From HNR sp040400085 (GTDB lineage Bacteria > Actinomycetota > Actinomycetes > Actinomycetales > Microbacteriaceae), in contig JBBAQX010000015.1 in the NCBI GenBank assembly GCA_040400085.1, positions 19,017 through 83,016 on the forward strand: a DNA stretch of 64,000 nucleotides. Reading direction: 5' to 3'. Made by a program: the position numbers and the translations under genes. Each line of letters begins with the position of its first letter. Positions within the stretch are counted from its first letter, which is position 1. Shown piece after piece: positions 8,421-17,247 of this stretch. The notes beneath the pieces are model-generated. The model saw only the letters and a program-made list of their open reading frames with translations. It had not been told where the DNA came from and ran no database searches.

Positions 8421-9713
8421 ATGGCTTCACCGGTAAACCCGCCCCGCGGGATGAGAGACTTTTTGCCCGCAGACAAGGCGCGCCGCGAGCACGCACTTGG
8501 CGTGATCCGCAGCGTATACACGCGCCACGGCTTCGACGAGATCGAGACGCCCGTCGTCGAGGATTCGGCCAGGCTGCACTCCGGCCTCGGCGGGGATAAC
8601 GAAAAGCTGGCATTCGGCATCCTCAAGCGGGGGATCACCGAGGAGGCGTTGCAGGCCGCTGCCGATCAGGGTAGCCCCGACTCGCTCACCGACCTCGGCC
8701 TGCGGTTCGACCTCACCGTGCCGCTCGCGCGCTACTACGCAACCCATCGGGCGGAGCTGCCTGGCGTGTTCCGCTCTATTCAGATCGGGCCGGTCTGGCG
8801 CGCAGAGCGGCCACAGAAGGGCCGTTACCGCCAATTCGTGCAGGCAGACATCGACATCATCGGCGAGCCAGGGCAGCTGGCCGAAATCGAGCTCATCACG
8901 GCGACTTCCGCCACCCTGGCCGAGCTGGGTTTGAGCGGCTGTATCATCCGTATCAACGATCGCCGTATCCTCTTCGGGCTCCTCGCGTACTGTGGTTTTC
9001 CCCCGGAAATGCAGGATTCCGCCCTGATCTCTGTCGATAAGCTCGACAAGATCGGCACGAGCGGAGTCATCGCAGAGCTGTCCGAACGCGCGCCCGACCC
9101 CGCTGCCATGCTTGAGAGCATCCTCTCGGCCTTCGAACCCCACGTGGCTAACGGGGGAGTTCTCCTCACCGAAGACGACATCCGATCGATTTTGCCGGAT
9201 GCCGTTGACCCCGCTGCCGTGAACGATCTGGTCGCTCTCGGCGCGGCACTGACCTCACTGCCCGAGGGCGTCGAGGTGCGCTTCGACCCAACTCTCGTGA
9301 GAGGAATGGGCTACTACACGGGAAGCATCTTCGAGATCGCGCACCCGCAATCGGGCAGTTCAGTTGGTGGCGGTGGCCGCTACGACGGCATGATCGGTCG
9401 ATTCCTTGGCCAGGATGTTCCTGCGGCGGGATTCTCGATTGGGTTCGAGCGTATCGTCGACCTGATCGAGCTCCCCGCCGATACCTCCTCCAACGCGGTG
9501 GCGCTCGTCTTCGATAAGGATGTGGACCCGGCCACCCTCGTCGCGATCAAGACGGAGTTGATTGCGTCAGGCATCCGCACGCGAGTAGAGAAACGCGCCA
9601 AAAACCTCAAGGTTCAGTTGGATCGATTGGGGGATGCTGGGTTCGGCCGTTTCGCCTTCGTCACGTCCGCCACCCAGGCTGTTGCCGACCTGGAGATCAA
9701 GCCGCTCGGCTGA
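8421..9713 (+). CDS. hisS: Histidyl-tRNA synthetase
   Basis: A 430-residue class II aminoacyl-tRNA synthetase that charges tRNA-His. N-terminal PRGMRDFLP, motif 2 with GPVWRAERPQKGRYRQF, the HisRS signatures RGMGYYTG and GGGRYDGMIGRF, and a C-terminal anticodon-binding domain from about residue 335 are all present. A TAAGAT hexamer at 8409-8414 lies six bases before the ATG and there is no Shine-Dalgarno, so the mRNA is probably leaderless. A 12-bp stem-loop follows at 9735-9765. Confidence 0.96.
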   Translation: MASPVNPPRGMRDFLPADKARREHALGVIRSVYTRHGFDEIETPVVEDSARLHSGLGGDNEKLAFGILKRGITEEALQAAADQGSPDSLTDLGLRFDLTVPLARYYATHRAELPGVFRSIQIGPVWRAERPQKGRYRQFVQADIDIIGEPGQLAEIELITATSATLAELGLSGCIIRINDRRILFGLLAYCGFPPEMQDSALISVDKLDKIGTSGVIAELSERAPDPAAMLESILSAFEPHVANGGVLLTEDDIRSILPDAVDPAAVNDLVALGAALTSLPEGVEVRFDPTLVRGMGYYTGSIFEIAHPQSGSSVGGGGRYDGMIGRFLGQDVPAAGFSIGFERIVDLIELPADTSSNAVALVFDKDVDPATLVAIKTELIASGIRTRVEKRAKNLKVQLDRLGDAGFGRFAFVTSATQAVADLEIKPLG

Positions 9714-9734
9714 TCGAACCGACAACCATACATT

Positions 9735-9765
9735 GCGGCGCGCGCAACCATGCTGCGCGCGCCGC
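9735..9765 (+). terminator. Stem-loop after hisS
   Basis: Perfect 12-bp GC stem (GCGGCGCGCGCA at 9735-9746 with TGCGCGCGCCGC at 9754-9765) around a seven-base loop, 22 bases after the hisS stop. It has no T-run, so it may be an intrinsic terminator of the T-less actinobacterial kind. Confidence 0.55.
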
Positions 9766-9880
9766 GGGTATCAGCGTAGACTGAAACTCAGGAACGTACG
9801 TTTTCCGAGAGGACAGTGGGCACACGGGTGCTTCATCAAACATCTGTCTTCACACCACACTTAGCTATGAGGAGAAATCA

Positions 9881-11161
9881 GTGGCTTTTATTGACGCCGT
9901 TATTGCTCGTGAGATTCTTGACTCCCGTGGTAACCCCACGGTTGAGGTTGAAATTGGACTCACCGATGGCACGGTCAGCCGCGCTGCTGTCCCGTCAGGT
10001 GCCTCAACGGGCGCCTTCGAGGCTTATGAGCTTCGCGACGGCGACAAGAAGCGTTACCAGGGTAAGGGCGTTCTGCAGGCCGTAGAGGCCGTGTTCGACG
10101 ACCTTGCACCCGCCGTTGAAGATTTCTCCGCTGACGACCAGCGTTTGGTTGACGCCGCGTTGATTGCAGCAGACGGTACCGAAAACAAGAAGCGAACCGG
10201 TGCCAACGCCATCCTCGGTGTGAGCCTCGCCGTGGCAAAGGCAGCCGCTGAATCGGCAGGGCTGCCTCTGTACCGTTACATTGGTGGACCCAACGCGCGC
10301 ACCCTTCCCGTGCCCCTGATGAACATCATCAATGGTGGATCGCATGCGGATACCGGTGTTGATATTCAGGAATTCATGGCGGTTCCCCATGGCGCAGCTT
10401 CGTTCTCCGAGGCATTGCAGTGGGGCGTCGAGACGTACCACTCGCTCAAGAGCCTCCTCAAGAGCAAGGGCCTGGCTACCGGCCTTGGTGACGAGGGCGG
10501 ATTCGCGCCCGACCTCCCCAATAATCGTGAGGCGCTCGATCTTATCCTTGAGGCAATCCAGCAGGCAGGTTTCACCCCCGGTAAGGATATTGGGCTTGCG
10601 CTCGACGTCGCCTCGAGCGAGTTCTTTGAGAAGGGCGCATACCAGTTTGAAGGCAAGTCACGCTCCGCGCAGGAGATGTCTGCCTACTACGCAGATCTCG
10701 TAGCAAACTACCCTCTCGTTTCGATCGAAGATCCTCTCGATGAGGACGATTGGGAGGGGTGGGTTCACCTTACCTCCGAGCTCGGCGACAAAGTTCAGCT
10801 CGTCGGTGACGACCTCTTCGTGACTAACCCAGCTCGTCTTGCGCGCGGCATCAAGGAGCACGCGGCTAACTCCCTGCTCGTGAAGGTGAACCAGATCGGT
10901 ACCCTTACCGAGACGCTTGACGCCGTCACGATGGCTCAGCGGGCTGGCTACACGGCTATCCTCTCTCACCGTTCGGGAGAGACCGAAGATACCACCATCG
11001 CTGATCTTGCGGTCGCTACGGATTGCGGACAGATTAAGACCGGTGCCCCTGCGCGTAGCGAGCGTGTTGCGAAGTACAACCAGCTGCTGCGTATCGAAGA
11101 GGAGCTGGGTGGGGCTGCAGAATACGCGGGACGTTCAGCGTTCCCTCGTTTCACGGCTTAG
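9881..11161 (+). CDS. eno: Enolase
   Basis: A 426-residue enolase that converts 2-phosphoglycerate to phosphoenolpyruvate. Diagnostic stretches are RGNPTVEVEI, VPSGASTGAFEA, GLGDEGGFAPD, LLVKVNQIGTLTET and LSHRSGETEDTTIADLAV, with the catalytic Lys near residue 335. The start is GTG at 9881, behind GAGGAGA at the right distance; the frame gives AFIDAVIAREILDSRG directly after it. Codon choice (GCT, GTT, CTC, CGT) fits high expression. Downstream lie ftsB-like and DUF501 genes, the usual actinobacterial order. Confidence 0.97.
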   Translation: MAFIDAVIAREILDSRGNPTVEVEIGLTDGTVSRAAVPSGASTGAFEAYELRDGDKKRYQGKGVLQAVEAVFDDLAPAVEDFSADDQRLVDAALIAADGTENKKRTGANAILGVSLAVAKAAAESAGLPLYRYIGGPNARTLPVPLMNIINGGSHADTGVDIQEFMAVPHGAASFSEALQWGVETYHSLKSLLKSKGLATGLGDEGGFAPDLPNNREALDLILEAIQQAGFTPGKDIGLALDVASSEFFEKGAYQFEGKSRSAQEMSAYYADLVANYPLVSIEDPLDEDDWEGWVHLTSELGDKVQLVGDDLFVTNPARLARGIKEHAANSLLVKVNQIGTLTETLDAVTMAQRAGYTAILSHRSGETEDTTIADLAVATDCGQIKTGAPARSERVAKYNQLLRIEEELGGAAEYAGRSAFPRFTA

Positions 11162-11166
11162 GTCGC

Positions 11167-11186
11167 TGGCCGATTCAGTTCGGCCA
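11167..11186 (+). terminator. Stem-loop after eno
   Basis: TGGCCGA (11167-11173) pairs with TCGGCCA (11180-11186) around six bases, six bases after the eno stop. No T-run follows. It may attenuate read-through into the ftsB-like gene or stabilise the eno 3' end. Confidence 0.4.
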
Positions 11187-11282
11187 CGGTAGAACGGCTT
11201 TAAGTCGTTGTACAGAATCGATTGAGATAATAGGAACTTCGATCAATGGTTCGGCTGGTTCTGAGGGAAGGCGGGGTGTCAT

Positions 11283-11837
11283 ATGGCGAGACCGCGCCTT
11301 CCCGAAACCGAGTCGGGCGAGCCGGCAGAGTTCAGGTCCTGGATCAGGGGGCTCCGATTCTCTGGTTTTTCGATCATCATGATAGGGATACTCGCCCTCG
11401 GGGTTTTTATTATCAGCCCCAGCATGTCGATCTATCTTAATCAGAAGCAAGAGATCGCTGCGCTCGAGGCAAGCGTTCAGCAGAAGAAGCAGGCGCTTGA
11501 TCAAGCGAATACGGAGAAGGACCGTTGGCAGGATCCTGCCTATGTTCGCTCCGAGGCTCGCAATAGGCTCTTTTATATGATGCCGGGCGAGAACCAGCTG
11601 GTCGTCATTAACGACGTTGGTGTGCCAGAGACTCAGGCGGCTCCAGCCTCTGTTGGGTTGCAACAGACCAAGGTGGATTGGGTCAAAACGATGGCCTTTT
11701 CTCTCCTGAGCGCCGGTACCACATCCGCAGGCTCTTCCGCCCTCGCGCCAGCGCCGACAGAGCCAGCTCCAGCACCAGCACCAGTCCCGGGCGGCGAAGC
11801 TCCAGCTACTACCCCAGAAGGAACAGACAACCAATGA
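11283..11837 (+). CDS. FtsB/DivIC-family septum formation initiator
   Basis: A 184-residue bitopic membrane protein. A basic N-terminus is followed by one membrane helix near residues 25-45 (GFSIIMIGILALGVFII), a short coiled coil (NQKQEIAALEASVQQKKQALDQ) and the conserved block DPAYVRSEARNRLFYMMPGE, which marks the FtsB/DivIC family. The last 45 residues are an Ala/Pro-rich tail. It is expected to bridge FtsL and FtsQ in the divisome. It sits between eno and DUF501 as in mycobacteria (Rv1023-Rv1025), and its TGA overlaps the next ATG. Confidence 0.88.
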   Translation: MARPRLPETESGEPAEFRSWIRGLRFSGFSIIMIGILALGVFIISPSMSIYLNQKQEIAALEASVQQKKQALDQANTEKDRWQDPAYVRSEARNRLFYMMPGENQLVVINDVGVPETQAAPASVGLQQTKVDWVKTMAFSLLSAGTTSAGSSALAPAPTEPAPAPAPVPGGEAPATTPEGTDNQ

Positions 11838-12322
11838 CACGTCCTCCTTTCGACGAGCCAACTATCGCCGATATCGATGCCGTCACCGAGCAATTAGGGC
11901 GCCCGGCCAGAAACGTGGTTGGCATTGCCGCACGCACGAACTCTGGGGAACCCACCGTTGTGTCGACGGCCCCGAGGCTGGCAGATGGAACTCCTTTTCC
12001 TACGTTCTATTACCTTTGTCACCCCGATGCGGTAGCGGCGGTCTCGACTCTCGAGGCTAACGGCTTCATGGTTGAGATGAATCAGCTTTTACGGGATGAC
12101 GAAGAGATCCGCGAACAGTATCAGCAGGCCCACGAGAGCTACATAGCCGACCGAGAATCCGTGGCAATCGTAGAGGAAGTTGCGGGAATCAGCGCCGGCG
12201 GGATGCCGGAACGGGTAAAGTGCTTACACGCTCTCGTCGGTCACTCCCTTGCCGCTGGGCCGGGAATTAACCCGATTGGTGATATTGCCTTGGCCCAATC
12301 TGGCTGGTCCGTAACAAAGTAG
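11834..12322 (+). CDS. DUF501 domain protein
   Basis: A 162-residue protein of the DUF501 family, with the conserved GRPARNVVGIAAR near the N-terminus, the FPTFYYLCHP strand and the C-terminal MPERVKCLHALVGHSLAAGPGINPIGD block, which contains one Cys and one His. The biochemical function is unknown. I start it at the ATG at 11834, which overlaps the upstream stop (ATGA); an earlier in-frame codon would lie inside the ftsB-like gene. In most actinobacteria a Ppx/GppA exopolyphosphatase follows at once; here the next gene is ndh. Confidence 0.88.
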   Translation: MTRPPFDEPTIADIDAVTEQLGRPARNVVGIAARTNSGEPTVVSTAPRLADGTPFPTFYYLCHPDAVAAVSTLEANGFMVEMNQLLRDDEEIREQYQQAHESYIADRESVAIVEEVAGISAGGMPERVKCLHALVGHSLAAGPGINPIGDIALAQSGWSVTK

Positions 12323-12441
12323 TCTCAGCATTCGGTAAACTAATCTGTGGTATTGGTGCCATCGTCGCCACCGCTATTGTTGTGTAGTGGGTAAATTGCC
12401 CCCACATTCTTTTGTTCAGTGCTATTCAAGGAAGTGCTTTC

Positions 12442-13779
12442 GTGTCAAAGATCCTAATTGTTGGTGGCGGCTACGCTGGTTTCTACACCGCGTGGAAGCT
12501 TGAGAAGTGGCTGCGATCCGGTGAGGCCGAGGTCACTATTGTTGACCCACTTCCATACATGGCTTATCTCCCATTTCTGCCAGAGGTTGCTGCAGGTTCA
12601 ATTGAGCCGCGACATGCTGTGGTTGCTCGCCGTCGTCACCTGAATTCAACGAAGAGCGTCGCTGGTAAAGTCACCACGATCTCTCACGCAGATAAGAAGG
12701 TCACAATTACGCCGAACGAGGGCGAGGCCTACGAGTTCGAGTACGACCACATCGTGATCGCAACGGGTTCTGTCTCTCGTACTTTCCCCATCCCGGGAAT
12801 CGCTGACAACGCCATCGGCATGAAGACGATTGAGGAGGCCGTTGCAGTTCGTGATCGCCTGGTCAGCAACTTTGAAAAAGCTGCTAATATGCCCGCTGGG
12901 CCCGAGCGGGACCGTCTCCTCACGGTTACGATCGTCGGCGGCGGATTTGCCGGTATCGAGACGCTCGCCGAGCTGCGGTCGTTCGCAACCTCTCTGCTGC
13001 GTCGCTACCCCGAGATTACCTTTGACGACACCAAGTTCCACCTCATCGAGGCGATGGGCCGGATCATGCCCGAGGTCGCGCTCGAAACGAGCCTCTGGGT
13101 TATTAAGACGCTGACAAACCGTGGCGCAAATATTCACCTGGATACCCAGCTGTCTTCTGCCGTTGACGGCAAGATCGAGTTGTCAACTGGCGAGAGCTTC
13201 GAATCGGATCTGATCGTGTGGACCGCCGGGGTTATGCCCCGTCCGTTCCTGCGCGGAACAGATCTGCCAATTGGCGAGCGCGGTCACGTGCGCGGACGCC
13301 CCGACCTACGTGTCGAAGGTGATGACGGCATCCTCCAGGGAGCTTGGACGGCCGGCGATACCGCCGCCGTTCCAGATATTTCTGCTACGCCTGGGCCCGG
13401 AGGCTTCTGCGTCCCGAACGCCCAGCACGCTGTTCGCCAGGCCAAGGTGCTGGCCCGTAACATTGTTGCGGATATGCGCGGCGAGGGACTTATCGACTAC
13501 AACCACAAGAACCTGGGTGCTGTCGCCGGCCTCGGCATGAACGTTGGCGTGTTCCAATCAGGTAAGTTTGCGATGAAGGGCTACATCGCGTGGCTTGCTC
13601 ACCGTTTCTACCACGGCTTTGCTATCCCCACCTGGGAGCGCAAATGGCGCGTGTTCGGTGACTGGGTCGGACACTTCTTCCTCGGTCGCGATATCGTGAA
13701 CATCGAGGCTGTCCAGACACCTCGAGCCATTTTCGAAGAGTTTGCGTCACGCCCGAAGGCCCCGGCTAAAGCCGAATAA
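12442..13779 (+). CDS. ndh: Type II NADH dehydrogenase
   Basis: A 445-residue single-subunit NADH:quinone oxidoreductase that feeds electrons from NADH to menaquinone without pumping protons. FAD site ILIVGGGYAGFYTA at the N-terminus, second Rossmann site TVTIVGGGFAGIETLAELR near residue 160, then the WTAGVMP and AWTAGDTAAVPD motifs. The C-terminal HRFYHGFAIPTWERKWRVFGDWVGHFF helix is a membrane-binding element typical of actinobacterial Ndh. I chose GTG at 12442, which has AAGGAAG eight bases upstream. A TTG at 12412 would add ten unlikely residues. Confidence 0.93.
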   Translation: MSKILIVGGGYAGFYTAWKLEKWLRSGEAEVTIVDPLPYMAYLPFLPEVAAGSIEPRHAVVARRRHLNSTKSVAGKVTTISHADKKVTITPNEGEAYEFEYDHIVIATGSVSRTFPIPGIADNAIGMKTIEEAVAVRDRLVSNFEKAANMPAGPERDRLLTVTIVGGGFAGIETLAELRSFATSLLRRYPEITFDDTKFHLIEAMGRIMPEVALETSLWVIKTLTNRGANIHLDTQLSSAVDGKIELSTGESFESDLIVWTAGVMPRPFLRGTDLPIGERGHVRGRPDLRVEGDDGILQGAWTAGDTAAVPDISATPGPGGFCVPNAQHAVRQAKVLARNIVADMRGEGLIDYNHKNLGAVAGLGMNVGVFQSGKFAMKGYIAWLAHRFYHGFAIPTWERKWRVFGDWVGHFFLGRDIVNIEAVQTPRAIFEEFASRPKAPAKAE

Positions 13780-13806
13780 CAAGGCCACATAAACGCAGTA
13801 AGTCGA

Positions 13807-13851
13807 ATGAGGATGTCCCCGGGGAGAACTTTTACCCGGGGACATTCTCAT
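13807..13851. terminator. Bidirectional terminator between ndh and the SDR gene
   Basis: A 17-bp stem with one G-T pair (13807-13823 against 13835-13851; core TGTCCCCGGG/CCCGGGGACA) around an eleven-base loop. It sits between two convergent genes and overlaps neither. Confidence 0.8.
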
Positions 13852-13855
13852 GTGT

Positions 13856-14911
13856 TCAATCGGACATGGTCAGCTGTCCATGTACGCCCGACCGCGTGCG
13901 GCTCTCCCAGAACGCATCAAATGCCTCCGCGGAGGTCTTAGCTGGAAGATAGCCGAACTCTTCGACAAGGGCGCGATTACTTAGCACAGGCCTGTAGCGC
14001 AAAAAACTTATCTGGGTGGGGGTGTGATTAGTCATGCGAAGTGTGTAGCCGATCGCGAGTCCGGTACGCACGAGCCAGGCCGGAACGGTAACCGTCTTCT
14101 TCCCCATTTTCTCGGCAAGCTCGTAAATGGTGAGGGCCCCATCGCCCGCGACATTGTAAATTCCAGATTCTTGGCTATCTACGGCCTGGGCAAAAACCCT
14201 TGCAACATCCGTGTGCCACACAAAAACAAAGGGGGAGTCGCTTCCGTAAATCGCGAGAATCCGTCGGGTGCTAAATATCTTCGTGACTTGGTTTTCCATG
14301 TCTTCGCCAAGCACCGTCCCGATGCGAAATACTGTTTGTTCGAGGTCGGGATACAGAATTCTCGCCTCTGCAAGTGATTCCTCAATCATTCTCTTGTGCC
14401 GACTGTGCGAAATCTCGTCGTTGCCGCGGAGAAGATCGCCCTCGAACATCCAGCCAGGGTTATCTGCGTGATAGCCGTAGGCTGCGCTGCTCGAGGATAC
14501 GATAAGTCGTTCAACGCCGGTTTCGCCGCAGACAGCAATCACGTTTCTAGTGCCGATCACGTCTACACGGTATTCGTCTTCCTCCTTGACAGATTCGCCA
14601 TTGTTTACTTTCGAAGCCAGATGGATCACTGTGGTGATGCGGTGCTTGCGTATTAATTCTTGCACTTGGGTTTTTTCAGTTACGTCGCAGGGTTCGTATG
14701 TGACCTCGTCGAGCCTGTCCTCTGATTTGGGAAGCTCAATATCGCTACTTACGATGCAGCTGATTGACGGCGACGGCAGGTGACTGGAACGTTTGCGTGC
14801 GTGAGTAACCAGTTGCGAGAGAACTGATCGTCCGAGAAAGCCCGCTCCGCCGGTAATGAGCACGCGTTTCTCGTCGATTGCTGGCTGAACTTTACTTCGT
14901 TGCAGGTTCAT
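13856..14911 (-). CDS. Extended SDR / NAD-dependent epimerase-like protein
   Basis: A 351-residue extended short-chain dehydrogenase. The N-terminal VLITGGAGFLGRSV is the NAD-binding GxxGxxG site, and the VIHLASKVNNGES and RLIVSSSSAAYG segments fit the epimerase family. The residue expected to be the catalytic Tyr of YxxxK appears as His (HSRHK near residue 170), so activity is uncertain. No membrane segment is evident. TACACT lies six bases before the ATG, with CTGACA about 19 bases further up, so the mRNA is probably leaderless. Substrate unknown. Confidence 0.8.
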   Translation of the reverse strand: MNLQRSKVQPAIDEKRVLITGGAGFLGRSVLSQLVTHARKRSSHLPSPSISCIVSSDIELPKSEDRLDEVTYEPCDVTEKTQVQELIRKHRITTVIHLASKVNNGESVKEEDEYRVDVIGTRNVIAVCGETGVERLIVSSSSAAYGYHADNPGWMFEGDLLRGNDEISHSRHKRMIEESLAEARILYPDLEQTVFRIGTVLGEDMENQVTKIFSTRRILAIYGSDSPFVFVWHTDVARVFAQAVDSQESGIYNVAGDGALTIYELAEKMGKKTVTVPAWLVRTGLAIGYTLRMTNHTPTQISFLRYRPVLSNRALVEEFGYLPAKTSAEAFDAFWESRTRSGVHGQLTMSD

Positions 14912-14990
14912 GGCCCCAGTGTAATGATCTAAAGACCGCGGATGTCAGGAACCCGGTAACCTCTCAGCAAGGTTCGATGCGATGCACAAA

Positions 14991-15497
14991 TTAGACCGCA
15001 AAATTGTCGAGCGCGGCTCCGTCGATACGGTAGGTCGACCATCCGTCCATTGGGTATGCTCCGAACGAACGGTAGAAATTAATCGAGGGCTCGTTCCAAT
15101 CGAGAACCGACCATTCCAACCGACGGTATCCGTTGATGCTACAGAGTGTCGCAAGCGATTGCAGCAGATGTTTACCGTATCCGCTGCCCCGCTGTTCTGG
15201 TAACACGAAGAGGTCTTCGAGGTATATCCCGTGAGTTCCGGTCCACGTGGAATAGTTGCGGAACCAGACAGCGATTCCCCGTATATCCCCGTCCTTTTCG
15301 ATCACGTGCGCAAAGACCGCGGGGGCGTCGCTGAAGAGAGCCTCGGTGAGCATCGGGATTGTGTTTTCCACGGCGTCCGGTTCGCGTTCATAGATTGCGA
15401 GTTCGCGAATGCATGTGAGGATGCCCGGAACATCAGCGGGGATTGCAGGCCGCAGCACGGCACCATCGGGCAGGGTCACGGGCGAAAGTGTGTGCAT
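14991..15497 (-). CDS. GNAT N-acetyltransferase, diamine (SSAT) type
   Basis: A 168-residue GNAT enzyme. The acetyl-CoA loop is LPEQRGSGYGKHLL, preceded by STWTGTHGIYLEDLFV and followed by WSVLDWNEPSINFYRSFGA. This set is typical of the spermidine/spermine or diamine N-acetyltransferase subgroup, so a polyamine or a related amine is the likely acceptor. TAGGCT lies six bases before the ATG without a Shine-Dalgarno, so the mRNA is probably leaderless. It follows the RamB-like gene on the same strand by 39 bases but probably has its own promoter. Confidence 0.85.
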   Translation of the reverse strand: MHTLSPVTLPDGAVLRPAIPADVPGILTCIRELAIYEREPDAVENTIPMLTEALFSDAPAVFAHVIEKDGDIRGIAVWFRNYSTWTGTHGIYLEDLFVLPEQRGSGYGKHLLQSLATLCSINGYRRLEWSVLDWNEPSINFYRSFGAYPMDGWSTYRIDGAALDNFAV

Positions 15498-15536
15498 CCA
15501 TTCAGCCTAGTGAAAATGCTCGCGCGACGTAAAAGC

Positions 15537-17051
15537 CTAGTCGGCGTGCCTGCTCAGGAACTCGAAGACCTCGGTATCATCGACGCCGGGGAACGACCCC
15601 TGGGGGAGTGGGGAGAGCACGTGTGCGTGCATGCGGGCGCTTGGCCAGGACTGGTCTGCCCAGCGTTCTGCGAGGTCCTGTGAGGGGCGGCGGCAGCATG
15701 CGGGGTCGGGGCACAGCGAGACAGTGCGGTTGCTGGTGTCGCGTCCTCGGAACCACTTAGCGTGGTCGAAAGGAACGCCGAAGCTGATCGAGAAGCCTTC
15801 TGTCGCGGTCATCCCCGTCTGTACGGTGCACCAGTAGGTTCCGGACGGGGTGTCCGTGTATTGGTAGAACTCGCTCGTGCGATTGGTTCGTTCGAAGGCG
15901 GTGCGTGCGCCCCAGCGGCGGCAGAGGATCTGGCCCTCGATGGTGCCTGTTGGGTCTGCTGGCAGGGGGAGCCCATCGTTCTCGTATCCGCGCTGGAGTG
16001 ATCCGTCACTGTTGACCCGGAGGAAGTGGACGGGGAGGTCCAGGTGGTGCGTTGCGAGATTTGTGAAGCGCTGGGCCGCCGACTCATGCGTTACGCCGAA
16101 CGCATCGCGGAAGTCTTCGATCGCGAGGTTGCGTTCCTTTTTGGCCGCGCTCAGGAACTCTACCGCCCGGCTTTGTGGGATGAGGCAGGCCGCCGCAAAG
16201 TAGTTGATCTCGAGCCGCTGCTGCAAAAACTCGGTATAGCTGGAGGGCCGGTCGTGTCCCAGCACTGCGTGCGCCATCGCCTGAAGAGCAAGCGATCTTA
16301 GCCCATGACCGCCCGGGATTGAGGCGGGCGGCAGGTAGATGCGACCGTTCTTGAGGTCGGTGACGCTGCGCGTCGAGTGAGGAAGGTCGTCGACATAGAT
16401 GAGTGTGAATCCGAGTTGTTCCGCCATGATGGCGACAGTGCGATGTGTGAGCGCACCCGTGATGTGGTTTGCCTTGAGGAGAAGGTCTTCGGCTAGATCC
16501 TCGATTTCGGGGATGTAGTTGTTCCGATCCCGCATCAGCAAACGGCTGTCCGTGTTCGCGCGTCGTGCCTCCTCTGGGGTTGCAATTGCCGCGCGTTCGC
16601 GGCGTTCGATCTCGCGGTGGAGTCCGACGAGCGACTCGAGAGCGTCATCCGGAAGTGATTTTGCTCCTCGTATAGTTGGCAGGCCGAGGCTTGCGTAGAC
16701 CTGGTTGTGCTGTGCCCTGTCGAGTTCTATCTCGAGCGCGGATCTCCTATCTGGTGGTGCGCTGCTCAGGAGCTCGCCGAGGTTGATGCCCAAGACCTGA
16801 GCGATATTTTGGACGAGGGAAAGTTTCGGCTCTCGTCGGCCGTTTTCTATGAGAGAAAGCTGGCTCGCAGCCATGTCCACGTGTTCACCGAGTTGCTCGA
16901 GTGTCAGCCCTGCACGTGATCGAAAAAAGCGTAGGCGTTTGCCGAGGACAAGAAGTTCTGCGCTGGGGCTTTTCGTGGCAGGCTTCGCCGAATTCTTGTC
17001 GGGGGTGTCTGTCGGTGTGTTCGTTGAGGAGTGTGACAGCTGAGAGGTCAT
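15537..17051 (-). CDS. RamB/ScfR-type transcriptional regulator
   Basis: A 504-residue regulator. An XRE-type helix-turn-helix occupies about residues 30-90 (RLRFFRSRAGLTLEQLGEHVDMAASQLSLIENG). A middle IrrE/ImmA-like domain contains LRSLALQAMAHAVLGHD, where the zinc protease motif is degenerate. The C-terminal part is Cys-rich (CPDPACCRRP), as in the short-chain fatty acyl sensing (ScfR) family that includes RamB and PrpR. These sense acyl-CoA status and control acetate, propionate and glyoxylate genes. It is divergent from pckG, with palindromes in between, so control of gluconeogenesis and of itself is plausible. The exact paralogue (RamB or PrpR) is not settled. Confidence 0.85.
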   Translation of the reverse strand: MTSQLSHSSTNTPTDTPDKNSAKPATKSPSAELLVLGKRLRFFRSRAGLTLEQLGEHVDMAASQLSLIENGRREPKLSLVQNIAQVLGINLGELLSSAPPDRRSALEIELDRAQHNQVYASLGLPTIRGAKSLPDDALESLVGLHREIERRERAAIATPEEARRANTDSRLLMRDRNNYIPEIEDLAEDLLLKANHITGALTHRTVAIMAEQLGFTLIYVDDLPHSTRSVTDLKNGRIYLPPASIPGGHGLRSLALQAMAHAVLGHDRPSSYTEFLQQRLEINYFAAACLIPQSRAVEFLSAAKKERNLAIEDFRDAFGVTHESAAQRFTNLATHHLDLPVHFLRVNSDGSLQRGYENDGLPLPADPTGTIEGQILCRRWGARTAFERTNRTSEFYQYTDTPSGTYWCTVQTGMTATEGFSISFGVPFDHAKWFRGRDTSNRTVSLCPDPACCRRPSQDLAERWADQSWPSARMHAHVLSPLPQGSFPGVDDTEVFEFLSRHAD

Positions 17052-17065
17052 ATATTTGACTATAT

Positions 17066-17087
17066 GTTAAAAAACGTGTTTTTTAAC
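17066..17087. promoter_or_regulatory. Palindrome, candidate operator at the regulator promoter
   Basis: Perfect inverted repeat: GTTAAAAAAC (17066-17075), two bases, GTTTTTTAAC (17078-17087). It lies 15 bases upstream of the start codon of the RamB-like gene, where a repressor would block its own transcription. Confidence 0.6.
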
Positions 17088-17132
17088 AATCGATTTGGTT
17101 ATCTGAGTCCAGTTTTATGACGAATCATAGAG

Positions 17133-17156
17133 GTGTAGCAAAAATTATTGCCACAC
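17133..17156. promoter_or_regulatory. Palindrome over the likely pckG -35 region
   Basis: GTGTAGCAA (17133-17141) and TTGCCACAC (17148-17156) form an imperfect inverted repeat (one mismatch per arm) around six bases. A TTATTG (17145-17150) and TATACC (17168-17173) pair, 17 bases apart, could be the pckG promoter and would be covered by the site. Confidence 0.5.
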
Positions 17157-17189
17157 TGCACCGCTGATATACCTAACACCTCAATAAAC

Positions 17190-17216
17190 CACACCCCATA
17201 AACCCGATGGGGTGTG
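17190..17216 (+). promoter_or_regulatory. Leader hairpin before pckG
   Basis: A perfect 10-bp stem (CACACCCCAT at 17190-17199 with ATGGGGTGTG at 17207-17216) with a seven-base loop, ending 31 bases before the pckG start. No T-run follows. It could stabilise the mRNA or bind a regulator. Confidence 0.45.
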
Positions 17217-17247
17217 CACCCGTACACCGGATTACAGGAGCGTCAAG

